Assembly: GCA_964456625.1 (NCBI GenBank)
Contig: CAYWBO010000053.1
Span: 1 to 19,324, forward strand
Source of the DNA: Sulfidibacterium sp964456625
Lineage (GTDB): Bacteria; Bacteroidota; Bacteroidia; Bacteroidales; F082
Length of the DNA stretch: 19,324 bases
Direction: 5' to 3'
A program made the position numbers and the translations under genes. Below, piece by piece: positions 6,526-14,729 of this stretch; the first letter of the stretch is position 1; every line of letters begins with the position of its first letter. The notes beneath the pieces are model-generated. The model had not been told where the DNA came from and did no database searches. It saw nothing but the letters and a program-made list of their open reading frames with translations.

Positions 6526-7776
6526 TTATTTTGAAGTTTTGCTGAAGCTGATCTTCTTTTCAAAGGGTTTGATCATCAAAACGACGATCCAGCTGAAGAA
6601 CACCAGTAAACTTCCCGCCATCAATGGCGTTTCATAGCCTTTCATGATTTCCACGTTCAATAAGAAACCACCGATTAATGGAGCGATAAACTGCGAGGCA
6701 GACACTACCGATTGACGGATACCCAGAATCTCACCCTGAGAATCTTCTTCGGAGCTTTCCGAAAGAATGGCCGAAAAGTTGGGTTGCATGAAACCGATAA
6801 ACAGTGCCAGCAGCGCCAGGACAAAGTAAAGATCGGTTTTCCCTACGAAAATAGATGCCATCAGCAAAGCGGCCGAAGGCAGCATGGTAATTTTTAAGAT
6901 CTTTCGGGCAGAAGTTTTGTTGGCAAATTTTCGTACCACATAACCCTGGGAAATCACGATCCAGAAACCGATATATACGAACAGATAAGCAATTCCGGAG
7001 CCCGTGAGGTGAAACTTCCCGTAAAGGAAAACCTGGAAGAAATATTCAAACAGCACCCATCCCAGGTTACTCAGAAATACGGCGATAAAAATTGTTTTCA
7101 GATGTTTGTAAGTGAAAGCGGTTTTCAGGTTGATGAAAGTCCCCTTGACAGAAACGTCGCGTTTCTTCCTGTCTGTCAGTGTTTCAGGAAGTTTGAAACG
7201 GATCAGCGCCAGGTTGGCCAGGGCAAAGACAGCGGCGGCAAGAAAAGGCGTGATGGTGGTGAAATAGGGTGAAATGCGTGTATCGCTGAGAATACCGCCA
7301 ATGGCCGGCCCGATAATGAAACCCAGTCCGAAGGCAGCGCCAATCATTCCGAAATTGCGTACTTTGGATTTTTCGTCCTTGCTCAGGTCGGCGATGGAAG
7401 CCATGGCTACCGAAATATTTCCGCCCGTGAACCCGTCAATGATCCGGCTGAAAAACAACATCCACAGGCTGGAGAAATAAATTCCCGCAGCAAAAACCAG
7501 ATATCCCAGAAAACTGCCGAACAACGAAAGGCTCAGGATCTTTTTCCTGCCGTGATTGTCGGAAAGTCTCCCCAGCAGCGGGGCCCCGAAAAACTGGGCC
7601 AGCGGATAAGCTGCCAGCAGAAATCCCAAAACAATATTGATATGGTCGGCCGAAAAACCCAAAGGGAAGAAATTGTGGAGCTTGAAAATAATAGGTACAA
7701 AAGGAATGATGATCCCCAGCCCGATCATATCAAGCAGCACGGTGGCAAACAATATAATAAGCGGCTTTTTCTTCAT
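6526..7776 (-). CDS. MFS transporter, TCR/Tet-like (DHA1 group)
   Basis: A 416-residue inner-membrane secondary transporter with about 12 predicted helices. The start MKKKPLIILFATVLLDMIG is typical of the tetracycline-efflux-like branch. The loop between helices 2 and 3 has the MFS motif A, GRLSDNHGRKK (69-79). A second family signature, IIDGFTGGN, lies near residues 112-120, and GMIGAAFGLGFIIGPAIGG, resembling antiporter motif C, lies in the fifth helix. A drug or metabolite:proton antiporter is inferred; the substrate is unknown and it should not be called a tetracycline resistance gene. A -7 element TACCTTTG lies 26 bases upstream. It is convergent with the serine hydrolase, and no terminator is evident in the 9 bp between them. 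Confidence 0.9.
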   Translation of the reverse strand: MKKKPLIILFATVLLDMIGLGIIIPFVPIIFKLHNFFPLGFSADHINIVLGFLLAAYPLAQFFGAPLLGRLSDNHGRKKILSLSLFGSFLGYLVFAAGIYFSSLWMLFFSRIIDGFTGGNISVAMASIADLSKDEKSKVRNFGMIGAAFGLGFIIGPAIGGILSDTRISPYFTTITPFLAAAVFALANLALIRFKLPETLTDRKKRDVSVKGTFINLKTAFTYKHLKTIFIAVFLSNLGWVLFEYFFQVFLYGKFHLTGSGIAYLFVYIGFWIVISQGYVVRKFANKTSARKILKITMLPSAALLMASIFVGKTDLYFVLALLALFIGFMQPNFSAILSESSEEDSQGEILGIRQSVVSASQFIAPLIGGFLLNVEIMKGYETPLMAGSLLVFFSWIVVLMIKPFEKKISFSKTSK

Positions 7777-7802
7777 GATGCCAAATTCTGATTTTAAGCC
7801 TG

Positions 7803-7810
7803 CAAAGGTA
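7803..7810 (-). promoter_or_regulatory. -7 promoter element of the MFS gene
   Basis: Minus-strand TACCTTTG, an exact TAnnTTTG match, 26 bases before the ATG at 7776. This is one of the most consensus-like copies in the window. Confidence 0.55.
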
Positions 7811-7881
7811 CGGAAGTAGTTTTTCTAATTAGGTAGTGTAAGGTTAAAATTATTTAAAGTGACAGTTATTAAAAAGTTTCT

Positions 7882-7889
7882 TAATTTTG
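7882..7889 (+). promoter_or_regulatory. Possible -7 promoter element of the NfeD-paraslipin operon
   Basis: TAATTTTG matches TAnnTTTG, 158 bases before the NfeD start, in the 271-bp divergent spacer (7777-8047). It would leave a leader of about 150 nt, longer than for other genes here. A weaker candidate, TAAAATTG, lies at 8001-8008 and would give a shorter leader. Nothing else was found in the spacer. Confidence 0.3.
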
Positions 7890-8047
7890 GGGGAGAACCT
7901 GTATTTTGATGGCCATCTTTTTAAAGGCGTTGAGAGTAACCAATTTGTGAAAACAAAAGACAATTTAAACCTGTAGTGACCCGGAGTCTGATTTACCTTG
8001 TAAAATTGAAGCCCTTTCAATAGAGGTGTTTACTAAAAAATGAAATC

Positions 8048-8500
8048 ATGAAAATAGAAATGTGGCAATTGTGGATTATTGTTTCCATCGTGCTTTTTAT
8101 TGCGGAAATTTTTGTTCCCACCTTCTTTGCAGCCAGCCTGGGCATCGGCTGTTTGATTGCAGGAGTTTTTGCATTTCTGGGTTTTGGATTAAAAGTGGAG
8201 CTAATCGTATTTTCGGTGGGAACGCTTCTCAGCTTCTTTTTGGTGCGACCGTTTATGCTGAAATATGCACACAAAAAAAGCCAACATGTAAAGACGAATG
8301 CAGATGCTCTTGTAGGAAAGATCGGCAGGGTTTCGGTGACCATCGATGGTGCTAAAAATACCGGAAGGGTGAGCCTGGACGGAGATGACTGGAAGGCGGA
8401 AACCGAAAATGGCGTGATTATTAATACAGGTGAAAAAGTAGAAATTGTAAAAGTTGACAGTACGGTCTTAATCGTTAAACCAATTAAAAAGGAGGAATAA
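8048..8500 (+). CDS. NfeD family membrane protein (short NfeD1b type)
   Basis: A 150-residue inner-membrane protein. The N-terminal half is three closely packed helices (about 4-23, 25-43, 48-68; WQLWIIVSIVLFIAEIFVPT opens the first). The C-terminal half (about 82-146) is a soluble beta-rich domain with the family pattern ALVGKIGRVSV, then GRVSLDGDDWKAE and GEKVEIVKVDSTVLIVKP, which is an OB-fold in known structures. The N-terminal ClpP-like protease of long NfeD proteins is absent. It precedes a paraslipin gene by 3 bp, and NfeD with SPFH proteins is a conserved pair thought to form membrane microdomains. An earlier ATG at 8040 hits a stop after three codons, so 8048 is the start. Confidence 0.92.
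   Translation: MKIEMWQLWIIVSIVLFIAEIFVPTFFAASLGIGCLIAGVFAFLGFGLKVELIVFSVGTLLSFFLVRPFMLKYAHKKSQHVKTNADALVGKIGRVSVTIDGAKNTGRVSLDGDDWKAETENGVIINTGEKVEIVKVDSTVLIVKPIKKEE
8491..8496 (+). promoter_or_regulatory. Shine-Dalgarno site of the paraslipin gene, inside the NfeD 3' end
   Basis: GGAGGA lies 7 bases before the ATG at 8504 and is made by the last codons of NfeD (GAG GAA, followed by TAA at 8498-8500). Strong Shine-Dalgarno sites are unusual in Bacteroidota and none other was obvious in this window. The layout suggests coupled translation. Confidence 0.6.
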
Positions 8501-8503
8501 ATT

Positions 8504-9493
8504 ATGGGAATCAATATTATTTTAGGACTTATCGCCCTTTTTGTAATCATCTTTGCCCTTGCGGGCTTTAAGATTGTGAAGCAATCCGAAACCATCGTCA
8601 TCGAACGGTTGGGAAAATATAATAAAACCCTGCCTGCGGGAATCAACATCATCTGGCCTGTCATCGACCGACCCCGTGAAATTATGTGGCGTTACGTGCG
8701 GGAAGGGATAGATGGAAGAAATTTTGTGATCAAGAGGAGCGTATCAAGAATCGATCTTCGTGAGACGGTGTACGATTTTCCGAAGCAAAATGTGATTACG
8801 GAAGATAATGTGGTCACAGAAATCAATGCGATTTTATATTTCCAGATCATGGACCCGGTAAAGGCGGTTTATGAAATTTCCAATTTGCCTGATGCAATTG
8901 AAAAACTAACCCAAACAACCTTGAGAAATGTCATCGGAGACATGAATCTTGATGAAACATTGACTTCGCGCGATACCATAAATGCAAGATTACGGGAAGT
9001 CCTCGATGAGGCTACAAATAAATGGGGTGTGAAGGTCAACAGGGTGGAGCTGCAGGATATTAATCCGCCGCATGATATCAGGGATGCCATGGAAAAACAG
9101 ATGCGTGCCGAACGTGATAAAAGGGCAAAAATTCTGGAGGCAGAAGGTGAAAAACAATCTCAGATTTTGAGATCAGAAGGATTGAAACTGGCCGCCATCA
9201 ACAATGCGGAAGGCGAGAAACAATCCCAGATATTGAGAGCTGACGGTCAGGCACAAGCCAGGATCAGAACCGCACAGGGAGAGGCAGAGGCCATTTTAAA
9301 GATTACCGAATCTATTACATCGACAAAAGGTGATCCCGTAAATTATCTGGTCGCAATCCGTTATATCGATACATTGAAAGAAATGGTGAGCGGCAAAGAC
9401 AACAAATTGGTTTATATACCTTACGAAGCTACAGGCGTTTTGAGTTCCATAGGCGGAATAAAAGACATGCTGAATTCACAGGTCAAATCCTGA
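8504..9493 (+). CDS. Paraslipin: SPFH/Band 7 (stomatin-like) membrane protein
   Basis: A 329-residue member of the stomatin/prohibitin/flotillin superfamily, close to QmcA/YbbK and SLP-2 paraslipins, expected to oligomerise on the inner membrane and organise protein complexes. One N-terminal helix (about 4-22) is followed by the SPFH core, beginning IVKQSETIVIERLGKYNKTL (24-43) and including VITEDNVVTEINAILYFQI. An Ala/Glu-rich coiled coil (about 195-265) has internal repeats: the heptapeptide GEKQSQI occurs twice (residues 215-221 and 236-242). The short NfeD1b partner directly upstream supports the paraslipin class. It ends 40 bp before a strong hairpin. Confidence 0.93.
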   Translation: MGINIILGLIALFVIIFALAGFKIVKQSETIVIERLGKYNKTLPAGINIIWPVIDRPREIMWRYVREGIDGRNFVIKRSVSRIDLRETVYDFPKQNVITEDNVVTEINAILYFQIMDPVKAVYEISNLPDAIEKLTQTTLRNVIGDMNLDETLTSRDTINARLREVLDEATNKWGVKVNRVELQDINPPHDIRDAMEKQMRAERDKRAKILEAEGEKQSQILRSEGLKLAAINNAEGEKQSQILRADGQAQARIRTAQGEAEAILKITESITSTKGDPVNYLVAIRYIDTLKEMVSGKDNKLVYIPYEATGVLSSIGGIKDMLNSQVKS

Positions 9494-9533
9494 GATAATA
9501 GGTTGTCGGACGTTTCTGATTCAATTGATTAGT

Positions 9534-9564
9534 TTGAGGGGCGGAATGAAATTCCGCCCCTCAA
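9534..9564 (+). terminator. Strong hairpin between convergent paraslipin and PBP genes
   Basis: A perfect 14-bp stem (9534-9547 with 9551-9564) closed by a GAA loop, GC-rich in the middle (GAGGGGCGG). A short TTTT follows 3 bases later on the plus strand, and no T-run follows on the minus strand. It most likely terminates the NfeD-paraslipin transcript. Being symmetric, it may also help at the end of the PBP transcript. Confidence 0.75.
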
Positions 9565-9596
9565 GTGTTTTCCTTCCAATTTTATCTTAAAGGCCG

Positions 9597-11837
9597 TTAC
9601 TTTTTACCGCCAAAGAGTCTCTTGAAAAAGTTCAGGACACGGTTCTCTTTTTTCTTTTCCTTAACAGCTTGTCCCGTATGCTGATTGCTTTTACTTTTCC
9701 CCTGGAACAGTCGGTTGAAAAATCCTTTAATGCCCATCTGTCGGTAGGGGTTGCATTGCAGGAAGGAATAAGTATTCTGAGGGATGTCAAAGGGGGTTAT
9801 GTACTTTTCTCTGAGTCCCGGATCCTGATTGATCCCACGAATGACATTGGCTACGATGGGCAGAGCCAAAGAAGCTCCCGTTCCGTTACCGTCATAAAAG
9901 TGTACATCCGGGGTGCTGGCGCCCACCCAGGTACCCAGCACGATATCCGGCGTATAAGCCAGAAACCATGCATTCGAATAATCCTGTGCTGTGCCTGTCT
10001 TTCCAGCTAGCTCGGCCGTAATTCCATAGCGGCTTCGTATACTTCTTCCGGTTCCCTGGTTGATGACCTGTTGCAGAATTGCAGTCAGCGTACGGCAGGT
10101 CTCGGCGTCGAATATCGGTTCTCCGTTGTCTGGTGCTCTTTGATACAAAATATTTCCCGAGGCATCGGTAATCTTTTGGATCATGAACAGGTTGTTCATG
10201 TTGCCCTGATTCGCAAAGGCTCCATAGGCTCTGACAATTTCCTGAAGCGACAGATCGAGGGTGCCGATGGCGATGGAAGGGTCGTTGCCCGGCACTTCCG
10301 GGAAATTCAGCTTTTTACAGGTGTTGATGAGGTTTTCCCGCCCCACTTTAAAATAAAGATCCACGGTGGGAATATTCATGGAATTCGTCAGCGCGTACCA
10401 AAGTGCCACGGTGCTGTCAGGTGTTGACGAGTGGTCGTAATTTTGCGGCTTCCAGTCGTGGTACTGCGGATAGGTCTTTTCTTCGTTGGCGAGATACGTA
10501 CAGGGTGTGTATCCGTTTTCCAGCGCTGAGGCATACAATACCGGCTTAAAAGCGGAGGCAATCTGGCGGTGCGACAAAACCATGTCAAAAGGAAGATACC
10601 GGTAATTGTTGCCGCCGATCCACGAAAGTACAGCCCCGTTTTTTGGGTTGGTGACCAGCACGGCGGCATTCAGCATTTTGTAATAATACCACAGGCTGTC
10701 GAGGGGCGTTATGTTTCTCGTCTGTACCCCTTTCCAGGTAAACAGCTCCACGTCGTGCTTCGGACCGTTTTTTATAGGGTGTTGTTTGGCCCACTGTTTT
10801 TTAAAATGGTAAGCTTCGAGTTCACGATCCAGTCTGGGCTGCATCACCGAAAGTTGTTTTCTTACCGCTTCTTTTGCAAATTGCTGGATCTGCATGTTCA
10901 GCGTGGTATATATTTTCAGTCCATCGGTTTCAAGGTTGTAATCCTTTCCCGCAGCGGCATTGATACTATCCAGTATTTTCAACGCTTTTTGTTTAACCTG
11001 ATAGACAAAATAACCAGCCGGCGCATTTAAACTGACGTTTCGGTAATCGAGTTTCAGCGGTTGTTTTTCAAGACGGGCCGCTTCAGATGCAGACAGATAA
11101 TGCTGTTTCTCCATCAGGTTCAGCACAAGATTCCGGCGTTGCAGGGAGTGTTCCGGATGGAGCCGTGGATCGTAATAGGTGTTGGCTCTTAACAAAGCCA
11201 CCAACACTGCCGATTCATCCGGCGTCAGCTCCAGAGCGGGTTTGTTAAAATATCGGTGCGCTGCCGATTCCACACCGTAGACATTTTCACCGAAAGGCAC
11301 GGAGTTAAGATACAACAGCAACAACTCTTTTTTGCTGTAGACATCTTCGAGGCGCGAGGCAACAATAACTTCCTTGATCTTGTTGATGGGGAGGCTTAAA
11401 AATCCGTAATTGCTACGACCGTAAAGGTTTTTCGCCAACTGCTGGGTCAGCGTGCTGCCACCGCCGCGGTCTTCACCCAGCAAGATGCTTTTTACAAGCA
11501 CCCGGAAATAACTTCGGATGTCGTAACCTTTGTGTGAAAAAAAGCGTTTGTCTTCCGTCGCCACCAGCGCGTGCACCAGGTTATCCGGAATGTCATTCCA
11601 TCCGATGTTCGTGCGGTTTTTGGCAAAATATTTCCCGATCAGCACACTGTCGGAAGAATACACCAGCGAAGCCTGTTCGTTGTGAATGGCCAGTAAGGTT
11701 GTTTTGTTGGGTAAAACGCCGAATACTCCGATGTATACCGTCAGAAAGAGTAAAACCACGAGAAAAGCAGCTGAAAACGCCGTGATGGAACCGAAGACTA
11801 CTATTTTCTTTAACGGACTCTTTTTTTTCGATTTCAT
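9597..11837 (-). CDS. Class A penicillin-binding protein (PBP1A-like transglycosylase/transpeptidase)
   Basis: A bifunctional peptidoglycan synthase of 746 residues: it polymerises lipid II into glycan strands and cross-links peptides on the periplasmic side. After a basic cytoplasmic N-terminus comes one membrane anchor (about 11-38). The glycosyltransferase (GT51) domain has ATEDKRFFSHKG (93-104, catalytic Glu95) and GGGSTLTQQLAKN (125-137). The transpeptidase has S428-x-x-K431 in ASAFKP (usual form STFKP), SMN (486-488) and KTGT (613-616). The C-terminal tail is Lys-rich and repeats a short amphipathic motif, FFNRLFQGK (706-714) and FFKRLFGGK (737-745). It is alone on its strand, convergent with paraslipin and divergent from PEP carboxylase. 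No promoter was recognised. The low-complexity tail and the altered motif do not suggest loss of activity. Confidence 0.95.
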   Translation of the reverse strand: MKSKKKSPLKKIVVFGSITAFSAAFLVVLLFLTVYIGVFGVLPNKTTLLAIHNEQASLVYSSDSVLIGKYFAKNRTNIGWNDIPDNLVHALVATEDKRFFSHKGYDIRSYFRVLVKSILLGEDRGGGSTLTQQLAKNLYGRSNYGFLSLPINKIKEVIVASRLEDVYSKKELLLLYLNSVPFGENVYGVESAAHRYFNKPALELTPDESAVLVALLRANTYYDPRLHPEHSLQRRNLVLNLMEKQHYLSASEAARLEKQPLKLDYRNVSLNAPAGYFVYQVKQKALKILDSINAAAGKDYNLETDGLKIYTTLNMQIQQFAKEAVRKQLSVMQPRLDRELEAYHFKKQWAKQHPIKNGPKHDVELFTWKGVQTRNITPLDSLWYYYKMLNAAVLVTNPKNGAVLSWIGGNNYRYLPFDMVLSHRQIASAFKPVLYASALENGYTPCTYLANEEKTYPQYHDWKPQNYDHSSTPDSTVALWYALTNSMNIPTVDLYFKVGRENLINTCKKLNFPEVPGNDPSIAIGTLDLSLQEIVRAYGAFANQGNMNNLFMIQKITDASGNILYQRAPDNGEPIFDAETCRTLTAILQQVINQGTGRSIRSRYGITAELAGKTGTAQDYSNAWFLAYTPDIVLGTWVGASTPDVHFYDGNGTGASLALPIVANVIRGINQDPGLREKYITPFDIPQNTYSFLQCNPYRQMGIKGFFNRLFQGKSKSNQHTGQAVKEKKKENRVLNFFKRLFGGKK

Positions 11838-12020
11838 AATAAGTAGTTCTTAGGAAACTTCCTCGTTATTTCAAGCAAATGCCAGGCTTTGTCTTGATAA
11901 AAACGGGAAACCCGATAAAAAATTATTTTGAAAATAATTATCATGAGAATTGTTGTTCTAAATCGTTAAAGTATGAACATTTAAAAACCTGTCAACCCAC
12001 TGTGCTTAACTTTTTTTGTA

Positions 12021-12043
12021 GGCCCGCAGGGGGCCGCTTTTTT
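12021..12043 (+). terminator. Hairpin plus T-run in the upstream region of ppc (terminator- or attenuator-like)
   Basis: GGCCC (12021-12025), loop GCAGG, GGGCC (12031-12035), then GC and six Ts (12038-12043), with another seven Ts just before the stem. The shape is that of an intrinsic terminator read on the plus strand, but no plus-strand gene precedes it. If ppc transcription starts upstream it would act in the ppc leader. The stem has only 5 bp, so termination strength is uncertain. Confidence 0.4.
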
Positions 12044-12120
12044 CAAAGAACCGTATATTTACAAATCTAATTATGATGAATAAATGCATTCATCGATCTA
12101 TCCAGAACGCTTAAAATATT

Positions 12121-14667
12121 ATGGAAAAAAACTTAGTCACTCAGGAGTTTAACAGGATTGTAAAAAATAAGTTTAACGTTTATAACAGTTTGTTTTTGAG
12201 CTTGCCATACCCCAAGGTGAGCCACATCGGGATGTTGATTCCGTTGCTTTGTGAAGTCAGCAGAAGCGGATTGAAACAAGAGAAAGACCCGGAAGAAATT
12301 ATAGATGCTTTTTTCCTCCGTCATACCAAAATAAGGTCGGAAGAAGAAAAAATCGATTTCATGTTGCGTGTGATCCAGTATGTAGAAAGACAGGTTGTTT
12401 TGTACGATAGTGTTGAAGATTCGGCTTTTCCGGAGTTGGTCGCCTATCAAAATGACCTTTCATTAAAAGACTACATCAACTTATCTGTAAACAAAAAAGA
12501 AGCGACGAAGATCCTTGATAAGCTCTCGACTTTTGCTGTCAGGATTGTGTTTACAGCCCACCCCACTCAGTTTTATCCGCCTTCTGTGTTGGACATTATC
12601 GCCCGGTTGAGGAAATTTATCAGGAAGAACAGCATCGATGATATTGATATTACGTTGCAGCAACTGGGCTTGACATCGTTTATCAATAAGAAAAAACCGA
12701 CGCCGCTGGAGGAAGCGCAGAACGTAATCTATTTTTTGACTCACGTGTATTATGATTCTGTGGGCGAACTTTACCATAACATCAGGAAGAATATGCCCGA
12801 TGGACATTTCCATAATCCGGAGATCATTCAACTGGGGTTCTGGCCTGGCGGTGACCGCGACGGGAATCCCTTTGTGACGTATGAAACCACACGGGCTGTC
12901 GCTGATGAACTCAGAATGTCGCTGATGAAGCGGTACCATGATGATTTGATGAGGTTAAAGCAAAAGCTGACTTTCCGCGGCGTTGAAGACGTAATCTCGG
13001 TGCTGAGCGAAACCATCTATGTGGCAATGTACGACAACCAGAAAGTCATTTCATTCAGCGAGATCATGGATCCGCTTCTGGAAATTTCCGAATCGTTGAA
13101 AACCAATTACAATCAACTGTATCTGGATGAAGTGGAATCGCTTATTGACAAGGTGAATATTTTCAAAACGCATTTTGCCAGCCTGGACATCCGGCAAAAT
13201 CACATCATTCACCAAAAAGCAGTGGAAACCGTTTTAAAACAAAATGGGATCGTAAAGGAAAGTTTGAACGAGCTGTCACCTGAAGAACTGAAGTCAGTTT
13301 TGATTCATGGGAACCTGAAAGCCGACCTGAGTTCTTTTGATGATGTGGTGGTGAAAGATACGGTGATGAATATCACGCAATTAAAAGAAATTCAAAGAAA
13401 AAACGGGGTGGAAGGTTGTAACCGTTACGTCATTAGTCACGCCGAAGATATTTTTTCCGTGTTGTTTGTGTATGCATTGCTTCGCTGGTATGCCTGGGAA
13501 GAAAATCAGGTACAAATGGACATTATTCCTTTGTTTGAATCAATTGAAGGGATGAAAAATTCCGGGCGAATTATGAAGGAACTTTTTGAAATTCCTGAGT
13601 ATCGCGGGCATGTTCGAAACAGGAAAGATACCCAAACCATTATGCTCGGTTTTTCTGACGGAACCAAAGACGGAGGCTATCTCCAGGCCAATTGGTCCAT
13701 CTTTAAGACCAAGGAAAATCTTTCGGAGGTTTGTGATGAATACGGTATTAAAGCCATATTCTTTGACGGCAGAGGCGGCCCGCCGGCCAGGGGCGGCGGA
13801 AAAACCCATCGTTTTTATGCGGCACAAAGCAATAAAATTGCCAACAATGCCATACAAATGACCATCCAGGGGCAAACCATCAGTAGTAAATATGGCACGA
13901 AATTTCAGTTTATCTATAACACCGAACAGCTGTTGACGGCCGGCCTGGCTCATAGTTTGTATGTGGAGGAAAATGAAATTTCCGAAAAAAACAGGGCGTT
14001 GATTGAGGAGCTGGCGAAAATCAGTTACGAAAAATACAGGGCACTGAAAAACCATGAAATGTTTGTGCCCTATCTGGAAAACAAAAGTACGCTGAAGTAT
14101 TACGGGAAAACAAACATCGGGAGCCGCCCCACCAAACGGGGAGACGATAAAAAATTAAATCTGGAGGACTTGAGAGCCATTCCTTTTGTGGGCTCCTGGA
14201 GTCAGCTAAAGCAGAACGTTCCGGGTTATTTTGGAATTGGCAGTGCTTTGAAGGCTCTTGCCGATCAGGGTAAGCTGGATGATTTGAAACAATTGTTTTC
14301 TGAAGTGCCGTTTTTCCGTGCTTTAATGGAGAACAGCATGATGGCCTTGCTTAAAAGCAATTTTGATTTAACAAAATACATTTCCAAAGACAAGCAGTAC
14401 AAAGAGTTCTGGGAAATACTTTTCAGCGAATACCAGTTATCAAAAAAGATGACGCTTGAGATTTCCGGATACAAATCTTTGATGGAAGAAGACCCGGTTT
14501 CAAAGAACTCTATTAGCATTCGCGAAGACATCGTATTACCGTTGTTGGCGATTCAACAAGCGGCCTTGCAAAAGATTGAAAATAACTCCGATTTCAAGGA
14601 AGATTACGAAAAGATCATCCGGAGGTCGCTTTACGGTAACATCAATGCCAGCCGAAACTCGGCTTAG
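12121..14667 (+). CDS. ppc: Phosphoenolpyruvate carboxylase
   Basis: Adds bicarbonate to PEP to give oxaloacetate and phosphate, refilling the TCA cycle or feeding the succinate/propionate branch. At 848 residues it is slightly shorter than the E. coli enzyme (883). The catalytic-His motif reads VFTAHPTQ (143-150, His147) against the usual TAHPTE. The second signature is GFWPGGDRDGNPFVT (239-253), and LGFSDGTKDGGYLQANW is the SD-KD-G block. The PEP-binding glycine-rich loop reads GRGGPPARGGGKTH (550-563) instead of the common GRGGTVGRGGGP. The protein ends RNSA, comparable to the conserved RNTG end that includes the Asp-inhibitor-binding Asn in E. coli. The divergent motifs seem to be a Bacteroidota sub-type rather than damage. 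It stands alone between a divergent PBP and a convergent butyrate kinase. No exact -7 element was found; TATATTTA at 12054-12061 is a near match. Confidence 0.96.
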   Translation: MEKNLVTQEFNRIVKNKFNVYNSLFLSLPYPKVSHIGMLIPLLCEVSRSGLKQEKDPEEIIDAFFLRHTKIRSEEEKIDFMLRVIQYVERQVVLYDSVEDSAFPELVAYQNDLSLKDYINLSVNKKEATKILDKLSTFAVRIVFTAHPTQFYPPSVLDIIARLRKFIRKNSIDDIDITLQQLGLTSFINKKKPTPLEEAQNVIYFLTHVYYDSVGELYHNIRKNMPDGHFHNPEIIQLGFWPGGDRDGNPFVTYETTRAVADELRMSLMKRYHDDLMRLKQKLTFRGVEDVISVLSETIYVAMYDNQKVISFSEIMDPLLEISESLKTNYNQLYLDEVESLIDKVNIFKTHFASLDIRQNHIIHQKAVETVLKQNGIVKESLNELSPEELKSVLIHGNLKADLSSFDDVVVKDTVMNITQLKEIQRKNGVEGCNRYVISHAEDIFSVLFVYALLRWYAWEENQVQMDIIPLFESIEGMKNSGRIMKELFEIPEYRGHVRNRKDTQTIMLGFSDGTKDGGYLQANWSIFKTKENLSEVCDEYGIKAIFFDGRGGPPARGGGKTHRFYAAQSNKIANNAIQMTIQGQTISSKYGTKFQFIYNTEQLLTAGLAHSLYVEENEISEKNRALIEELAKISYEKYRALKNHEMFVPYLENKSTLKYYGKTNIGSRPTKRGDDKKLNLEDLRAIPFVGSWSQLKQNVPGYFGIGSALKALADQGKLDDLKQLFSEVPFFRALMENSMMALLKSNFDLTKYISKDKQYKEFWEILFSEYQLSKKMTLEISGYKSLMEEDPVSKNSISIREDIVLPLLAIQQAALQKIENNSDFKEDYEKIIRRSLYGNINASRNSA

Positions 14668-14729
14668 GATTTAAATTTGTGATTTTTGTTGCTTATTCAG
14701 ATTTGTGCTTGACACCGTCACGAAGTCTC

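Noticed and set aside
6526..7776. Specific tetracycline-resistance call for the MFS gene
   Set aside because: Similarity covers family-level motifs only; no linked TetR regulator or mobile element is present.
7909..7950. 13-codon ORF (MAIFLKALRVTNL) after the putative NfeD promoter, a possible leader peptide
   Set aside because: So short a frame is expected by chance, and there is no run of regulatory codons or competing hairpins.
11879..12070. 63-codon plus-strand frame in the PBP-ppc spacer
   Set aside because: Contains the hairpin and T-run, has odd composition and no family resemblance; likely non-coding.
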